From the NCBI GenBank assembly GCA_001695595.3, contig MBPM02000009.1:682001-746000 (forward strand): a DNA stretch of 64,000 nucleotides, given 5' to 3'. Positions 51,471 to 63,130 of the stretch are shown here, piece by piece. Both the position numbers and the translations under genes were made by a program. Positions within the stretch are counted from its first letter, which is position 1, and each line of letters starts with the position of its first letter. The notes under the pieces are model-generated. The model had not been told where the DNA came from. It searched no databases and saw only the letters and a list, made by a program, of their open reading frames with translations. Source of the stretch: Plasmopara viticola. Taxonomy: Eukaryota > Oomycota > Peronosporomycetes > Peronosporales > Peronosporaceae.

Positions 51471-51900
51471 ATGTCAGGTTCGACGATGATAATTATGAAT
51501 GGTTTGACGACACTTTCTGTTTGAAGACAGACAAGGAGACCCTTGCGAGCGAGTACTGGTACGACGAAGACCACCAGCCGATCAAGGCGTTTACTTGCAA
51601 CATGAAAGGCCTCCCTGACAATTACGAATATATGACGGCGTCGAACGAAGGTGATTGCGTGGTTTAAGTCATCAATGCGCTGTACAAGATTGCTTCTCAC
51701 GACGAGTTTACTTGTTTTGAGCACTGGGACTTTTTTGCTATGTAAACAAGATCTCCCCTCACACCTGTATTGGTTTCGCCCGAAACACGAAGCTCTACTT
51801 GGCTGGAGTGCAATGAAGAGAATTCTTTGCTTGTCTGCATCAAGCGCAAACTGCTCGATGCAAATATCTTAAGTGGTATGGGCAAAGGAGTCTACTCGTT
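51471..51900 (+). pseudogene. Decayed protein-coding fragment, family unknown
   Basis: A plus-strand frame reads HVRFDDDNYEWFDDTF, then SEYWYDEDHQPIKAFT and MKGLPDNYEYM, stops at a TAA, and continues in frame with INALYKIASHDEFTCFEHWD to a further stop; IKRKLLDANILSGMGKGVYS follows shortly after. The aromatic- and acid-rich text with only occasional stops looks like a former gene of perhaps 150-200 codons. I cannot name the family. The minus-strand frame over the same bases is taken as a shadow. Confidence 0.4.
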
Positions 51901-54359
51901 CTTTAACTCTAAGCCCCCCCCCTGGCCTGTATCTCGTTCACGGTGATCTCTTCAAGACGTTGCGCTATAAAATGTTCGCGCATGTGAAAAACAGCCGACG
52001 CTATCATCGAATACACGATGACAGCAAATGGATCGGCTTACTGGATCCTACAGAAAGGCTGTATCGAGTACGTGGTATTTACCGCATCTCTTTTTTATAT
52101 CAATTCACACGCCGCAGATCTCGACGCTCGTCGCAATGTCAGATCCGAGAGTAAAACCTTAGAAGTTAAAAAAAACAGGTGACGAAAGCAACCTGACTCT
52201 CAACTCTCATCAATTATGCTCAATTACACGTTTACCCATTTTCATTTCTTTTTTCGTCACAACAAATGGAACGATGAAAATCACTCAAACGAGTCGACGA
52301 CAATTGGTGTCGGACGACAAATTTGTGGATTTAAAGAAAACAGTTAGCTTCTTTGGCGGCTTTGACCGCGCTACTTCTTTAAAATGTCTTATTACTTTTA
52401 AGGGAATCCAACCGCTTTAGCGCCAATAACTAATGACGCGGTGATCAAAATTGTCTAAGTAAAAACTTAACATTTGAGATGTTTCCGGGTCTAGGCGAGA
52501 GTACTACAGCAGATATCTTTACAATCCAAGTGAAAGATAGAACATGAAACATGACGCATCCGTCTGGCGTAACTTAGCTTTCGAGTCGTTTAATGCCGTC
52601 TAATGTACTTTAAAATTATAGGTTAATATCAGGTTGCTCTCTATTAAATATCGACCAGAAAGTTTTGACTTAGCAACAACTCCGAGGTCCAGAGCGTCTT
52701 ATGCAAGTCATATCCACAAAATCAACTCGTTCTCCTTTCCAAATAAAGATCAAAGCACCGTCAAGTATGAATATAATATGAGCAGCACTTTCTCACGCTA
52801 TGGATGCGGATAGCCGCTATCAATACCTGAAGCACCTGCATATCATTTGTACGTCAGACACCATTTTGCCTGAATTTGAGTTTTTGATCACAGTAAGCTC
52901 GTGACGAGTACGAAAATTCTAATGGTCACACTATGACAAAACCTACTCGTGTGGTGACAGTAGTCAGTCTTGTGTCAAAGAACCCCCACAATAATATTTT
53001 CAGAGTTCGGAAGATTTGATCATATCAACCCTTACCGAGAAGAGCTGATTTCTTTCATTATAGTGACGACGTTTCTAAAACTTTACATTAAAACGCCGAT
53101 TTCCTAGGCCGCTGAAGAAGCTCAAGATAACGCTCTGACTTGGTCTCACAGTAAGCGTATAACTCAGTATCTGAAGTAAAAGTCGGTACCACATTCAAGC
53201 TTTGGGTACCCGAGTTTGTCAAAGAAGTCTATTTTACAGGAATAATCTGTTGGTTTTAGAGCCAAACAGACGCCTCCGAATGAAGGCACCACCAGTATGA
53301 ACACCGAAGTTACTGAGGCCTTGGCTAAGCTACAACTAAGAGCGTCCAAAAATTAAATAATGATGGGTACTGAGGAATAAGAAAAGAACATTTAGCGAAT
53401 ATATCCTGAATTCATCTTACGGGCAGCCCAGCTTTCCCTAGACTCAACAAATTCAAGAAATATAGGATCCAATGTATTTTTTGATCAATTGAATACTTCG
53501 TTGTGTGCGGTTTGTCAGCGATCATCCAAAATCTGAGTCTTAACGATGTATAGAGCCAATAAAGTAATTTCAAATTCCTGTTCGTAAATCAGACCGGATC
53601 TATCGACTGCAAACAGTATCTCGCCAACACTATCTCTCGAGCGGCAAAGTATGTCGACCTAATGCAGTGCGTATATTTCGTTCTCCGACGACTAACTCTC
53701 GTCTATCATAAGGCAACTTTAGTCTAAACATTGAATTTATATATATCATGTTTTTTTTTAATCCTCTATTTCCGAGAGACCTTATGCTGGAGAGAAATGG
53801 AACAAGACTCACCAAACTCTGTTAATGAGCCGATTAGATGTTACCTATTGACGTTATCACCAATCAATAGCGAGATCGCTCTTTTGAGCCACTGTATGCT
53901 TGAATTGAATCATATTTGTCTCTGTAAAGAATAAGGAGTTAATGCTAAAATCCAGCAGCCTCATCGAATTTGATCCTAGAGCGGACAAACATCGTCTCAC
54001 TGGCCAGCCAACCGAAGTTCGGCTTAATTCATTTGCTTTCTCTTGGAACACTTAGTCGAAACACCTAATTTGCCTGCAGAGTTTACTGGTGTGCAGAATT
54101 CTTCGACGGACGGATTCTACCAAATCTCAAAGAAAAATTCAGCTTTCTTTAATCTTTGACAGTCGAGCACTTTTAATTCCTCGTTTGAAAGCCTAATAGC
54201 TTTTGATATCTTAAGGGCTAAGCATTTCGTGGTGTGTGGTGTCAACATTACACTACTCCTTGGCATTCAATAAAATAATCCTCCTTAGAAGGCATCGACA
54301 GGGGTCAATAGAAAAAACCCTTTTTAGCTTCTCAGATGCGGCATATCGCTCAGCGTAGC

Positions 54360-54450
54360 TACGATGCATCAAGTTATGGTATCGGCTGCACAATATTGCA
54401 AAATGACGAGGATGGTCTTGAGTGAGTCATCATGCTCAGCTCTGATCTAT
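54360..54450 (+). pseudogene. Ty3/gypsy RNase H fragment
   Basis: The frame reads YDASSYGIGCTILQNDEDGLE, then a stop, then VIMLSSDLL. This matches the first RNase H motif of Ty3/gypsy elements (DAS followed by IG, then Q and a D-DG turn before the RVIS strand). Flanking frames are broken and no other part of this element is clear. It is separate from the 6.7-8.0 kb relic. Confidence 0.7.
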
Positions 54451-54459
54451 TGAACATAT

Positions 54460-55310
54460 ATATATTAGCCAACACTGTGCCCTTGAGGCAATTATAGCGG
54501 CTCGTATTTAAAATACAATATTTCGCGCAGAATACAGACTACGCAAGCGCAAAAAGTGAGTGTTGACATCCTCTCGAACACGCCAGACTATGCGTTGTCT
54601 TTTCCATATATAGTCGATTAATTACTTTGTAGTGTACAAAATTGGTTCAAATTGTTTAGCCATAAGGGCGGTATCTCATCGCAGCCCAATATAATTAAGC
54701 TGAGTAAATGCCTTTTTGATAGCGATGTCTGTTGAAACGCTATAAAAGGCTATATGGCGTGCCTCATCACAGGGTTCACGAATTGCCATCTTTAAGGAAA
54801 AGATCGATGGCAATCCGATTTCGTTAACAGCTTAGTAGCTTTTGTACTTAATGCGCTAGCGAGACATTCACCGTTTTGCGTTAGCAGCACACAAAGACTA
54901 CCCAGCACAAAATTTGTTTCCACCGCTATCTATAGGCTCTGCATTAAATCAAGAAAGGCGTATAAAGTTTTCTATAGGTTCGTGAAAATCCGATAAATAA
55001 TAAAAGCTGCGTAAAGCGACGCGTTGTAATTGATTTGCATACATGTTTAAGTCTAGCCAACAATTTGCAGCTTACAGTGCTGGCTATGCGAGTACTTGTT
55101 TGACCTTTGCAATAAAGAATTGTGTTGGTAAAATGAGCGCAGATGTGCTTTCTAATACAGCTATGGTGCTTTAGTTACTTCATGTACTCAATACCGCGAA
55201 CTTGACAACTATTATGATCTTATGCCAACTCGGGTATTTCTGTGGACCACACCGATTGCCACCGCTTGAACTATTTAAAATTCCATTGCGATAGTGTCGA
55301 TCGTTTCCAC
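54460..55310. other. AT-rich spacer
   Basis: No gene seen. Probably the remaining decayed part of the gypsy fragment plus the upstream region of the V-ATPase subunit gene. Confidence 0.45.
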
Positions 55311-55322
55311 TCGCGCTTTAGA

Positions 55323-55687
55323 ATGGAGGTCCCCGCGCCTTTAATGAATGGATCCATCACCTATCTCGTCATGACGCTACTTGCGTGCTTTGCTGGCATC
55401 GGTATGGGCGCCACAGGCAAAATGAGCCGCGAAAACTCATCGTACGTCAGCCACGTTGCGTCCGTAATGCCGTATTCTTACTTATTTGTATTTTCTACAG
55501 GATCTTTACGCTGCTGGCCTTCATGACAGGCATTTGTCTCTGGATGTTTTGGTGAGGTGTACTTTTATATCATTGCACAAGAGATTCTGCTCATTTACTC
55601 TCTTTCTTTATCTATTGCCAACGCAGGGCATGCTGTTGGTTGCACCAATGGCACATCTTGGTAGTTCCAACGTACGGCGCCGAGTAG
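55323..55687 (+). CDS. V-type proton ATPase subunit e
   Basis: Three exons, 55323-55441, 55501-55551 and 55627-55687, encode 76 aa. Introns are 59 and 75 nt with GTACGT and GTGAGG donors. The protein has two membrane helices, about residues 11-30 (SITYLVMTLLACFAGIGMGA) and 41-60 (FTLLAFMTGICLWMFWACC), then LHQWHILVVP. The size, two-helix plan and MFW-then-LHxxHxxVxP end fit the small hydrophobic subunit e (yeast Vma9, animal ATP6V0E) of the membrane Vo sector, which is needed for assembly of the proton pump on vacuolar and Golgi membranes. ATG 55323 is the first in the frame. The gene converges on importin alpha with 104 bp between stop codons. Confidence 0.75.
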
Positions 55688-55791
55688 GAAACTTTCCTCA
55701 GCACTTATCAATAACAGAGCTAAATATTACAACAACTTAGTATTTTTGGGTATTGCTTTGACATTAACTTAAATCAACTACATTCTTAAAC

Positions 55792-57730
55792 TTACTGTCC
55801 CGCTTCGCGCACTCCAAACGTAAACTGGTGCGTCGTACAATCCATATCTGGAGCCATGTCTTGATCTTCTTCGTCTTCACCATCAAAATAATCGCGAATG
55901 AGCCGCATTGCTGTTTCGTAAACTTCTGCAATCATGCACCATCAAACGCTTCTCCCAATCCTGCATTTTAAAAAAAGTAAAACACTCCACGCACCTTCTC
56001 TTTGATGAAATTGCAACTTCTGGATCAAATCAATCCCACCTGCTTCCTCAATGTATCGTGCCATGCGATTCTCGGTATCTGTCAGTGATGTATCCGCTTC
56101 ACCGGCCTGAAGAAGTTTCTCCAAAGTGTCCAACGACGCCTTGATCACACGCAAATCGGGAACGTTCAAAAGTGTCACTAGCGGAGGAATGCAACCTGCA
56201 TACATCTACATAAGCCTCATCCAGCATACCTTTTTCAAGTCAACGTACCTTGTTGGACTAAATATTTAATCTGCTCAGTGCTGCCACCAGACGTGGCGTT
56301 CGAAATCGCCCACGCCGCTTCTTTTCGAATGGCAAAATCATTTGACGTGAGTTCTGCTAGCAGCGGCGGGATGACATTGGCGTCAATTAGTTCCTGTATT
56401 TGACTTTGCGAACCAGCGGCTACGTTGGAAATCAACCACCATGCTTCTTTACGAATAGATTGTCTCTCGTGCTTCAGAAGCGAGACGATACGCGGCAATA
56501 CGCCTAGATCCAACATCATTTGCGTCTGTTGCCGATTTCCACATACAATATTGCCAATGGTGTGCAAGGCTGGCGTCTGGATAGTTACCAAGGTATGGCC
56601 AATGAGATCGACGACTCGACTGCAAACACCAGCATCGATCACAGCTTGAATATTGCCATCGGAAAGGTACGCGAGCGTCCAGCACGCATTCGAAACAACT
56701 TCTTCGTCCGGTGAATGAAGCAAGTGCGGAAGGAGGTTAAGAGCAGGACTCACGTAATCAAAATCTGGTCGTGGTTTGCCTCGGCAAAAGTTCGAGAGCG
56801 TCCACGTCGCGTTTCGGAGAAACGTGTCATACCCATGAAATCGACGCAATACTGTCAATAGTGGCATCATGGCACCTGCTGTCAGCACCACATCACGGCA
56901 TTGTGGCGAATCACCTGCAATGTTTCCAAGCGCCCACACTGCCTGTTCGCAGACGTCTTCGTCTGGAGAAAGCAAGAGCGCACAGAGCAACTCAACGGCA
57001 CCCGATCGTACCACGACCTCTGTGTGCTCGGTAGTACCAGATACGATATTGGTCAGTGCCCACGCTGCTTCAAACTGCAGTTGAGGTTGATCGTGCTGCT
57101 TGAGAAACTCGACTAATAGTGGCACGACCCCTAACTTAACAACCTCGTCGATTGGCGGATTGTGTTCTGCTCCAAACACACCAATTGATCAACAATCTAA
57201 ACTCTTTATGGTCCATCATGGCACGAACCAAGCGACAATAATCTTCGTAATTTTGACACTGCGTTGGCCTGTTCCCTAGTATCGAGCGACTGAATCATGG
57301 CTGCAATTTTAGGTAATTCCGACACCTGCAGAATTCATTCGATACTCCGTTAAGGCAGTCCAGAACAATGCCATGTTCTCATTATCATAACGTACTTCGA
57401 CGCCAAAAGGGGACCACATGGAATTGTCAGGTTCGGCTGATGCTGCTTCACTTATCACACTCGGATGCATGCCATTCACGCCATTCGTGCCTTCCTGACA
57501 GTATAACAGAACATTAGCACGTATCCCGATCAAAGTCCCGCCTTCTTGTCACTTAGTACCGTGGAGATCATACGTCTCCGCTGATTCAGTCGCTCGTCGC
57601 GCAGCGTCTTGCGAATTTGAATGGAGGTTCCCTCTCTTTTCCGTCGAGTCTCGTCCGCATCGATACCTTTTTTAAAGCTTCGCATACGGTCGGCAGCGCG
57701 CGCTGCTGCTGAGCCGCCACTTGTAGCCAT
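55792..57730 (-). CDS. Importin subunit alpha (karyopherin alpha)
   Basis: Six exons (57560-57730, 57396-57494, 57229-57325, 56249-57166, 55995-56195, 55792-55925) encode 539 aa. Importin alpha binds nuclear-localisation signals and links cargo to importin beta. Residues 1-57 are the IBB domain with basic clusters (RRKR and QRRRM). Armadillo repeats follow, with the usual NPPIDEVVKLGVVPLLVEFL start, repeated W-L-N signatures (AAWALTNIVSG, AVWALGNIAGD, ATWTLSNFCRG, ACWTLAYLSDG, AAWAISNATSG) that form the NLS-binding grooves, and an acidic tail (DYFDGEDEEDQD). Introns are 53-70 nt. The acceptor at 57166/57167 was chosen over one 4 nt earlier because it gives LLSLEHNPPIDE, the family consensus. 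All expected parts are present. Confidence 0.95.
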
Positions 57731-58470
57731 AATGCTACCTACCTCCTTGTAATTGCGTAAGGCGATACAAAGAAGAGGAAGATTTTCAGAAAATGCGTGT
57801 GCTTGATTGAATATTTCAATAATCTATTCACATCAAAAGTTGGCGATCACCACCCAAAATGTTATACGTGATTTTTGATGATTGATTATATTGCGTACTT
57901 TATGTTTTTTAGAAAATTGCTTGTGCAGAGAAATTAATTGATGTTTTTTGTAAGACATTTTTGGTGTGGTCGAGAGCTGACTTTCTTCACTTGTGTACAT
58001 ATGCGTTATGGTATATTGACAATAAGAACCTTATCTCACGTACACTCAATCATTTTGATGCCGTGAACGAAATCCACATGTGTTGTCCGCGACACGAAAT
58101 CTCGCAATATTATACGCGAAGCTTGCTCCGAATCAAAGAGCTTGAGATCGTGTAGAAGAAAATGGGGTCGATTATTTCGTTCGATCAAAAATACGAAATT
58201 GTTTTCCACCATTTTTGCAAGTAAACTCGATGCGCTATACTTTAAACGCACATGCGACAAGCTTAGTAGATTGCAATACTTTAGATTTATTTGTCTAAGT
58301 TGCTGCGATGGAGTGCTCAATGCATTATTGTGGCCGTTGAAGGAAGACATGTATACACAGCGTGACAGAGTCAATCGTTGTGTATATTGAACAGAACTTT
58401 ACCATAACATCGTCAGTCTTCTAGAAACAACCACACATGTAAGAAATATTTGTGATACAAAAAAAAACTT
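57731..58470. other. Spacer upstream of importin alpha
   Basis: AT-rich DNA. A minus-strand frame at 58036-58374 (112 codons) and an overlapping plus frame show no family features. The importin alpha promoter should lie within the first 200 bp. Confidence 0.45.
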
Positions 58471-58473
58471 TAA

Positions 58474-58549
58474 TTTTCACTCACCCTTTCTTTAATTTTA
58501 CCCGTTGATCAATTGGTCAGATTTAGAATTTTTGTAGTGCGCTACACTT
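58474..58549. repeat. Left copy of imperfect direct repeat around the FAR1 ORF
   Basis: TTTTCACTCACCCTTTCTTT begins a 76-nt block ending GTAGTGCGCTACACTT. The right copy at 59631-59703 starts with the same 20 bases and ends GTAGTGCGCCACACTT. Small insertions and deletions separate them. Confidence 0.85.
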
Positions 58550-58637
58550 GGTCTAGACTCATTACTAAATTCATGTTCTACTCTCACCTTCTACTCCCAC
58601 ATCCTTCCACGCACCCATATCCTACTAAGCACCCACA

Positions 58638-59084
58638 ATGAACAGCCTAGCTCCCCCTCCTGCACCTTCTTACCAATCCTTAGAGGAAGCGAAAGATGCC
58701 GTTTTTTCCCATTTTTTATCAGAAGGATATGCTCTTGTAGTGTTACACACCAGAAAGGTTGGGAATAAAAGAGATGGCGCCGTTAAGGCCCTTATCCTGA
58801 ACTGCTCCAAAGGACGACGCACGAGAAAGGAGCAACATCCGGATAGAGAAAGGGTGCGCGTGGGAACGATCAAGGCAACTGGTTGTTTATTTGCCGCAAG
58901 CATACGGCTAGAGGGCGGACTTTGGCAAGTGGAAGTGGACAACGGAGAGCACAATCATGAAACATTTGTGCACGTTTCAGCGCATGATCCGGGCCAAACA
59001 AACGTGCAATTGTTGGCGCAGGGACATACAGCCACGGAGGGGCGGCCCGCATCTTATTTTGTACACAAAGTGCCACAATTCTGA
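58638..59084 (+). CDS. FAR1-type zinc-finger protein, probably a truncated MULE transposase
   Basis: A 148-aa frame. After a proline-rich start, YQSLEEAKDAVFSHFLSEGY and the later NCSKG, ATGCLFAASIRLEGGLW and EHNHE form the FAR1/WRKY-GCM1-type zinc-binding fold, with cysteines and the HNH pair in order. In oomycetes this domain commonly opens Mutator-like (MULE) transposases; the catalytic part is missing here because the frame stops at 59084 and no DDE motif was seen downstream. It could still make a DNA-binding protein. Direct repeats at about 58.5 and 59.65 kb enclose it. A pyrimidine-rich leader precedes the ATG. Confidence 0.6.
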   Translation: MNSLAPPPAPSYQSLEEAKDAVFSHFLSEGYALVVLHTRKVGNKRDGAVKALILNCSKGRRTRKEQHPDRERVRVGTIKATGCLFAASIRLEGGLWQVEVDNGEHNHETFVHVSAHDPGQTNVQLLAQGHTATEGRPASYFVHKVPQF

Positions 59085-59250
59085 AATGAAGGGCACGGGT
59101 CGAGTGACTATTTGAAATGAAAATGCGGCTACGCGCTTTAGGCTCGTGAGCTGTTCAGAAAGGGCCTAAAGTTCTGTGGCTACATCATCCATTACACTTC
59201 ATTTGTGGTCGTACTCAATGGGCCTACTGTAGCGCGTGTACATCAAGTTC

Positions 59251-59283
59251 GGTGTATAGACTATATTATATAGTCTTTACACC
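59251..59283. repeat. 33-nt near-perfect palindrome
   Basis: Arms GGTGTATAGACTATAT and ATATAGTCTTTACACC form a hairpin with one mismatched pair around a single central base. It lies 167 nt past the FAR1 ORF stop and inside the direct repeats. It may be a structural part of that element or a transcript-end hairpin. Confidence 0.9.
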
Positions 59284-59630
59284 GTCTAATATATCCGCGC
59301 TGTGCTTGTGCAATACAGGTGTCGTTGTCTTAATGCTTGTGTATCAGAGAGAGCTTGCTCCTCATCCCGGCTCCTCAACGAATAAATATTGTGACCGAAA
59401 GCCCTCGCTGCAATTTTTGTTAATGCGACGTTCTTGGGCGAGACTAGGCTAGTAAGTGCTGAAGCTTCAAGAGTAAAACCTTTGTACTTGCTCATATGCT
59501 TAAACACGTTAGCCAGTCGGTAGATGTTGATGCTCTAAAAATGATATTCATAATACTCTACTGAACAATACCTATGAATCACGATGTCTGTTTATATTTA
59601 AGTTTACGATTTTTTTTAGGGAAACTTTAC

Positions 59631-59703
59631 TTTTCACTCACCCTTTCTTTAATTTTCACTCACCCGTTGATCAGATTTAGCATTTCTGTAGTGCGCCACA
59701 CTT
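59631..59703. repeat. Right copy of imperfect direct repeat around the FAR1 ORF
   Basis: Matches the block at 58474-58549, 1,157 bp upstream, in the same orientation. It contains an extra CACTC and lacks ATTGGTC relative to the left copy. Confidence 0.85.
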
Positions 59704-59719
59704 ATCTAAACACTTTAGA

Positions 59720-62500
59720 CGCATGCATTTCGACATTTTTTTTATTCAGGTTCAATTGGGAGCGCGACCTTTGGTGCAGCGAGGTGATGATGCGCCCAGG
59801 AGTCACCCCGGCGCGTTCCAGAATCAAAACTGCTGCATTTTGCTCATATAACGACCTAAGTAAGCCCTCATATATAGAGCTGGATGTAATCGCATTTACT
59901 AATTTATACGTCAAGCACATACGTTATAACCCTTTTGTCGATTTAAGTGGTAATAAAAATTGCGAGTGCAGTTTAGTCTTCGAGGTAGCACTGTAGGTAG
60001 TTTTGAGCATTGAATAATACCAGATTTCAAATTTTTAAAGAAACAAAACGTTTTTTTCGGATTAGAGTATTTGAGCTGTCAGCCATTTCATCGAGTACAT
60101 GTCTTGAGACGCTAAGTAGTTGACTTGTTAATGCATTGTTGGAGGCCTGATTTCAGCAAGTCGCTCGATTAATCCTTTTACGTCAAGCTCAGAGCCACAA
60201 TGTGATAGCGTCGATGAAACAAGATCTTTTACATACAAAACAGCGTGTGATTTATGAAAGCATGAGGGAAAATGTCCGATATGAGCTGATGAGTGAGACT
60301 ACCTTGGCACATGCGCGCACACTGTGCAGCAAATTTTTGACAACGATTTCTGTCTAAAAACTAGCTTGCTACTCATAGATTGAATTCGAAATTTGTATAT
60401 GCATAAGCCTAACACGTCTGTACGACTACTTCAAGCTTTAAATACAAATTACAGCTTGTATGCTTTGGCAAACATCTGGAAACGAATAAATGTCTTGTTG
60501 GATTAAGGTGTGAAGATTTTTTTCCTCGAATTAAGTCAATGGGATTTGAAGTTTGGACAGCATGACCTAATCAATGTCCCAGCTCAAGACGCTCTTTACC
60601 AAAAAAGTTGGACCTGAAGGAAGAGGGCAAAGTCAAGGAAGACAACTTGCAATACATTCCTCGAGTGAGCTTGATGTCTGAGGTTGCCTTGGTCGAAATA
60701 AGACGCATACTTTGGTAAGCAAGTATAACTGACGCTCATATTGTATAGGTGGATCTACGCATGTGCTAAGTGCGTTAGCTGATAACTATCTCACCAAATT
60801 CCGCTGCACTATTGGCAAATTTGTCAGAGCCATTGCGTTGTTGGCAGTTGGTTTGTATGGCCTTTGTGCTTGGCCAGCCTAAGAAAGTGGCACGTAACAC
60901 TGGTGAGGTCCTTTTTGATTTGTTGAGCAGTATGTCTCTTCCAAGCGGCTGCATTACACGATCGACGGTGTCGAAACATCAGCGGTGTTCCTCAGCCGGA
61001 TCTCATGGACATACGCATTCAGATACTTTGAACTGAAGTTCCTGCTTTACAGGCTTTAAAAAAGACTAGTTTGGACGTGTCCACAGCGGCTAAGAATGCA
61101 ACTTCAGGAGGTATGTCAGCCCCATTAATTTAATTCTACATCTGATAGTGCAGTATTCTTACTACTACTGTTTTAAGTCAGCGATCGCGAATTTAAATCT
61201 CACCGCGATAGTAAACAGAATTGTATGACAGGGTAATCGGAAAGACGATGGCGTAAGATAAATGTCTGAGCAACGTCGCAAAACTTTGATTTCAGCAATT
61301 AGATACGATACATCAGTATGAAAAAGGTGATCGGAGACAGCCATCACTTGGCGAAGATAAGAGTGAGTTGGGTGAGAAAGGAGTACTGGGCGGCGTTGAC
61401 TCACTTAAGGCGCTCGCTGTAGCAACTTATACAAGTTGTTACAAAAATATACTGTAAACCACTTGACGTTTCGGCAGGTGCAAATATCTGTGTAACGGGG
61501 CCAGTGAGCTAGTGTTATTACAATAATGTGTGACATAAGTCACGTGATGCGTTGAACATCAAGAAGAAGCCAGTACTAAGTCTTGGAGAGTCAACAAAAA
61601 AGCAATATATGGTCTGATATCAACACTCGATGCATAAAGGTAGAAACCACTGTGCTGAATAGTAATTGTGCAATATTTACTCCACAGAAGCTGATCTAAA
61701 AACTATAAAATTCAGTCTTCGTTGCACAGAGGAGACATGCGGGAAATTGGTGAACGATCGTTTAGTATATTCGATCCTGAAAAGATTAGACGGTTGCAAT
61801 TTAATGATTAATTATTCAATCCTATTCTGGTCCTCTCAGTAATTCATTATATGTACCGATCAATTCTGTAGATTAACAGTGGCAGATTCCAATGTACTCA
61901 GTATGCAAATCAGCATACATTGTGCACCCTGGCCGGTTACAAGAAAGGGTAACCGTTCACAGCACGCATTGCTGGGTGGCGAAAATATTTGCGTCAATTA
62001 ACGTTTTAGCTCATATCAGGTAGAAGACGACGCCCCGACTGTGGTATCACACATTAATGTCCATTTGTGTGCTCTCCTTCCAAAATTTAGCATACCCTTT
62101 GCAGCCCCATTCGCAGACTATTCGCCTTTTTTTGGAGATTCGCGTTGGATCCATATACTGTACCTCGTCGGGTCGCTTTGCAATCGACATATATACCCAA
62201 AGGAAGTGTTGGCGTATTACGTACGTCATTCCCGCTTTTAAAAATTCTCTATTCTTGCAAAGGATCAGTATAAGAGTCTCAGCTTTAGATGCTACCGGGT
62301 ACAGTAGATCTGTCGCAGCTAATTTCTAGAGAAAAGCGTGAGCTCAGGTCTCTGTCCTTTGTTTCTGTTTTAAAGCCAATACGAGTCGCACATCGCTATT
62401 AATCTGAACCAAATATAAGTATTATTCTTGCTGTTGGTCTTGCTGTCAGGACTAAAAACAATCTCGAATATTTCGACACCTGCTACGAATTCTCGAGAGC
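59720..62500. other. Unassigned debris
   Basis: No gene recognised. 59.74-59.86 kb has a coding-like patch (WERDLWCSEVMMRPG). 60.56-60.96 kb has scattered protein-like fragments in several frames. 61.1-62.5 kb shows only short overlapping frames. Confidence 0.45.
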
Positions 62501-62734
62501 GGATTGACCCCCTAAAATCCAAATAAAAGGATGGACAGAACCACCTTTTCTGTCGAGCTAGCCAATCGCATTGCTACGATGACTTACTGGATTTTATGAG
62601 CCTGACGAGGCAGCTGCATTTATAGACCATTTTGTTGTTAAGCAAGGGGTTTCATGAAAGCAACACGGCGCTAGGAGCTTTAGGAGCAAAGTATATGCTC
62701 AACAGCTCAGACTGCACAGGCTCGTGTGTCGACA

Positions 62735-63130
62735 GGCCTGCTATTTTACAAAAGGCGTAAGCTTCATGAATATGTGCAAACGCTTAAAGAGTTGATGATT
62801 TCTAATTTTGCGGCACCACTCGACGAATAAGCCGAGTCGACTGTGTTCATCAATGAAACTCACCTAGCTTTCGACTTGTTTTTAGTGCAGATCGCAACAA
62901 TAGAAAAAGCGACTCCAACCGCTTATAATCAAACACAGCCACAGACAGTTTGTTTCTCCGAAATGCCGTGAACACCGAGAGCACGAGAATCCCTATTTAA
63001 GTTTTGGTAGTCCGGCGGGTCGCGAAATTTTGCGCGCTGGCAAACGGTTGCGCTCCAACAAAATTAATTTAGCGATGCTCCAAGTGGAAGCGGTAAAAAT
63101 CAGTCAGCCTCAACTCGAGCGGCTTATGTA
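62735..63130 (+). pseudogene. Gypsy gag-like fragment
   Basis: The frame contains YKRRKLHEYVQTLKELM and FAAPLDE, a stop, then ESTVFINE and further on QIATIEKATPTAYNQTQ. The pattern (a L-EYVQ-L segment, a P-acidic turn, F-I-, and a later alanine-rich helix before a polar linker) resembles the gag of oomycete gypsy elements. It is interrupted by stops and has no readable zinc knuckle. Tentative. Confidence 0.4.

Larger units (their letters stand above)
49690..54340. other. Intergenic debris, no intact gene
   Basis: No complete gene. 49.73-49.84 kb has a plus-strand coding-like patch (DAYDLSKMTKMHLVAAKIKG) of unknown family. A decayed unknown frame lies at 51.47-51.9 kb and a tandem duplication at 50460. 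The rest is AT-rich with short overlapping frames. Confidence 0.5.
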
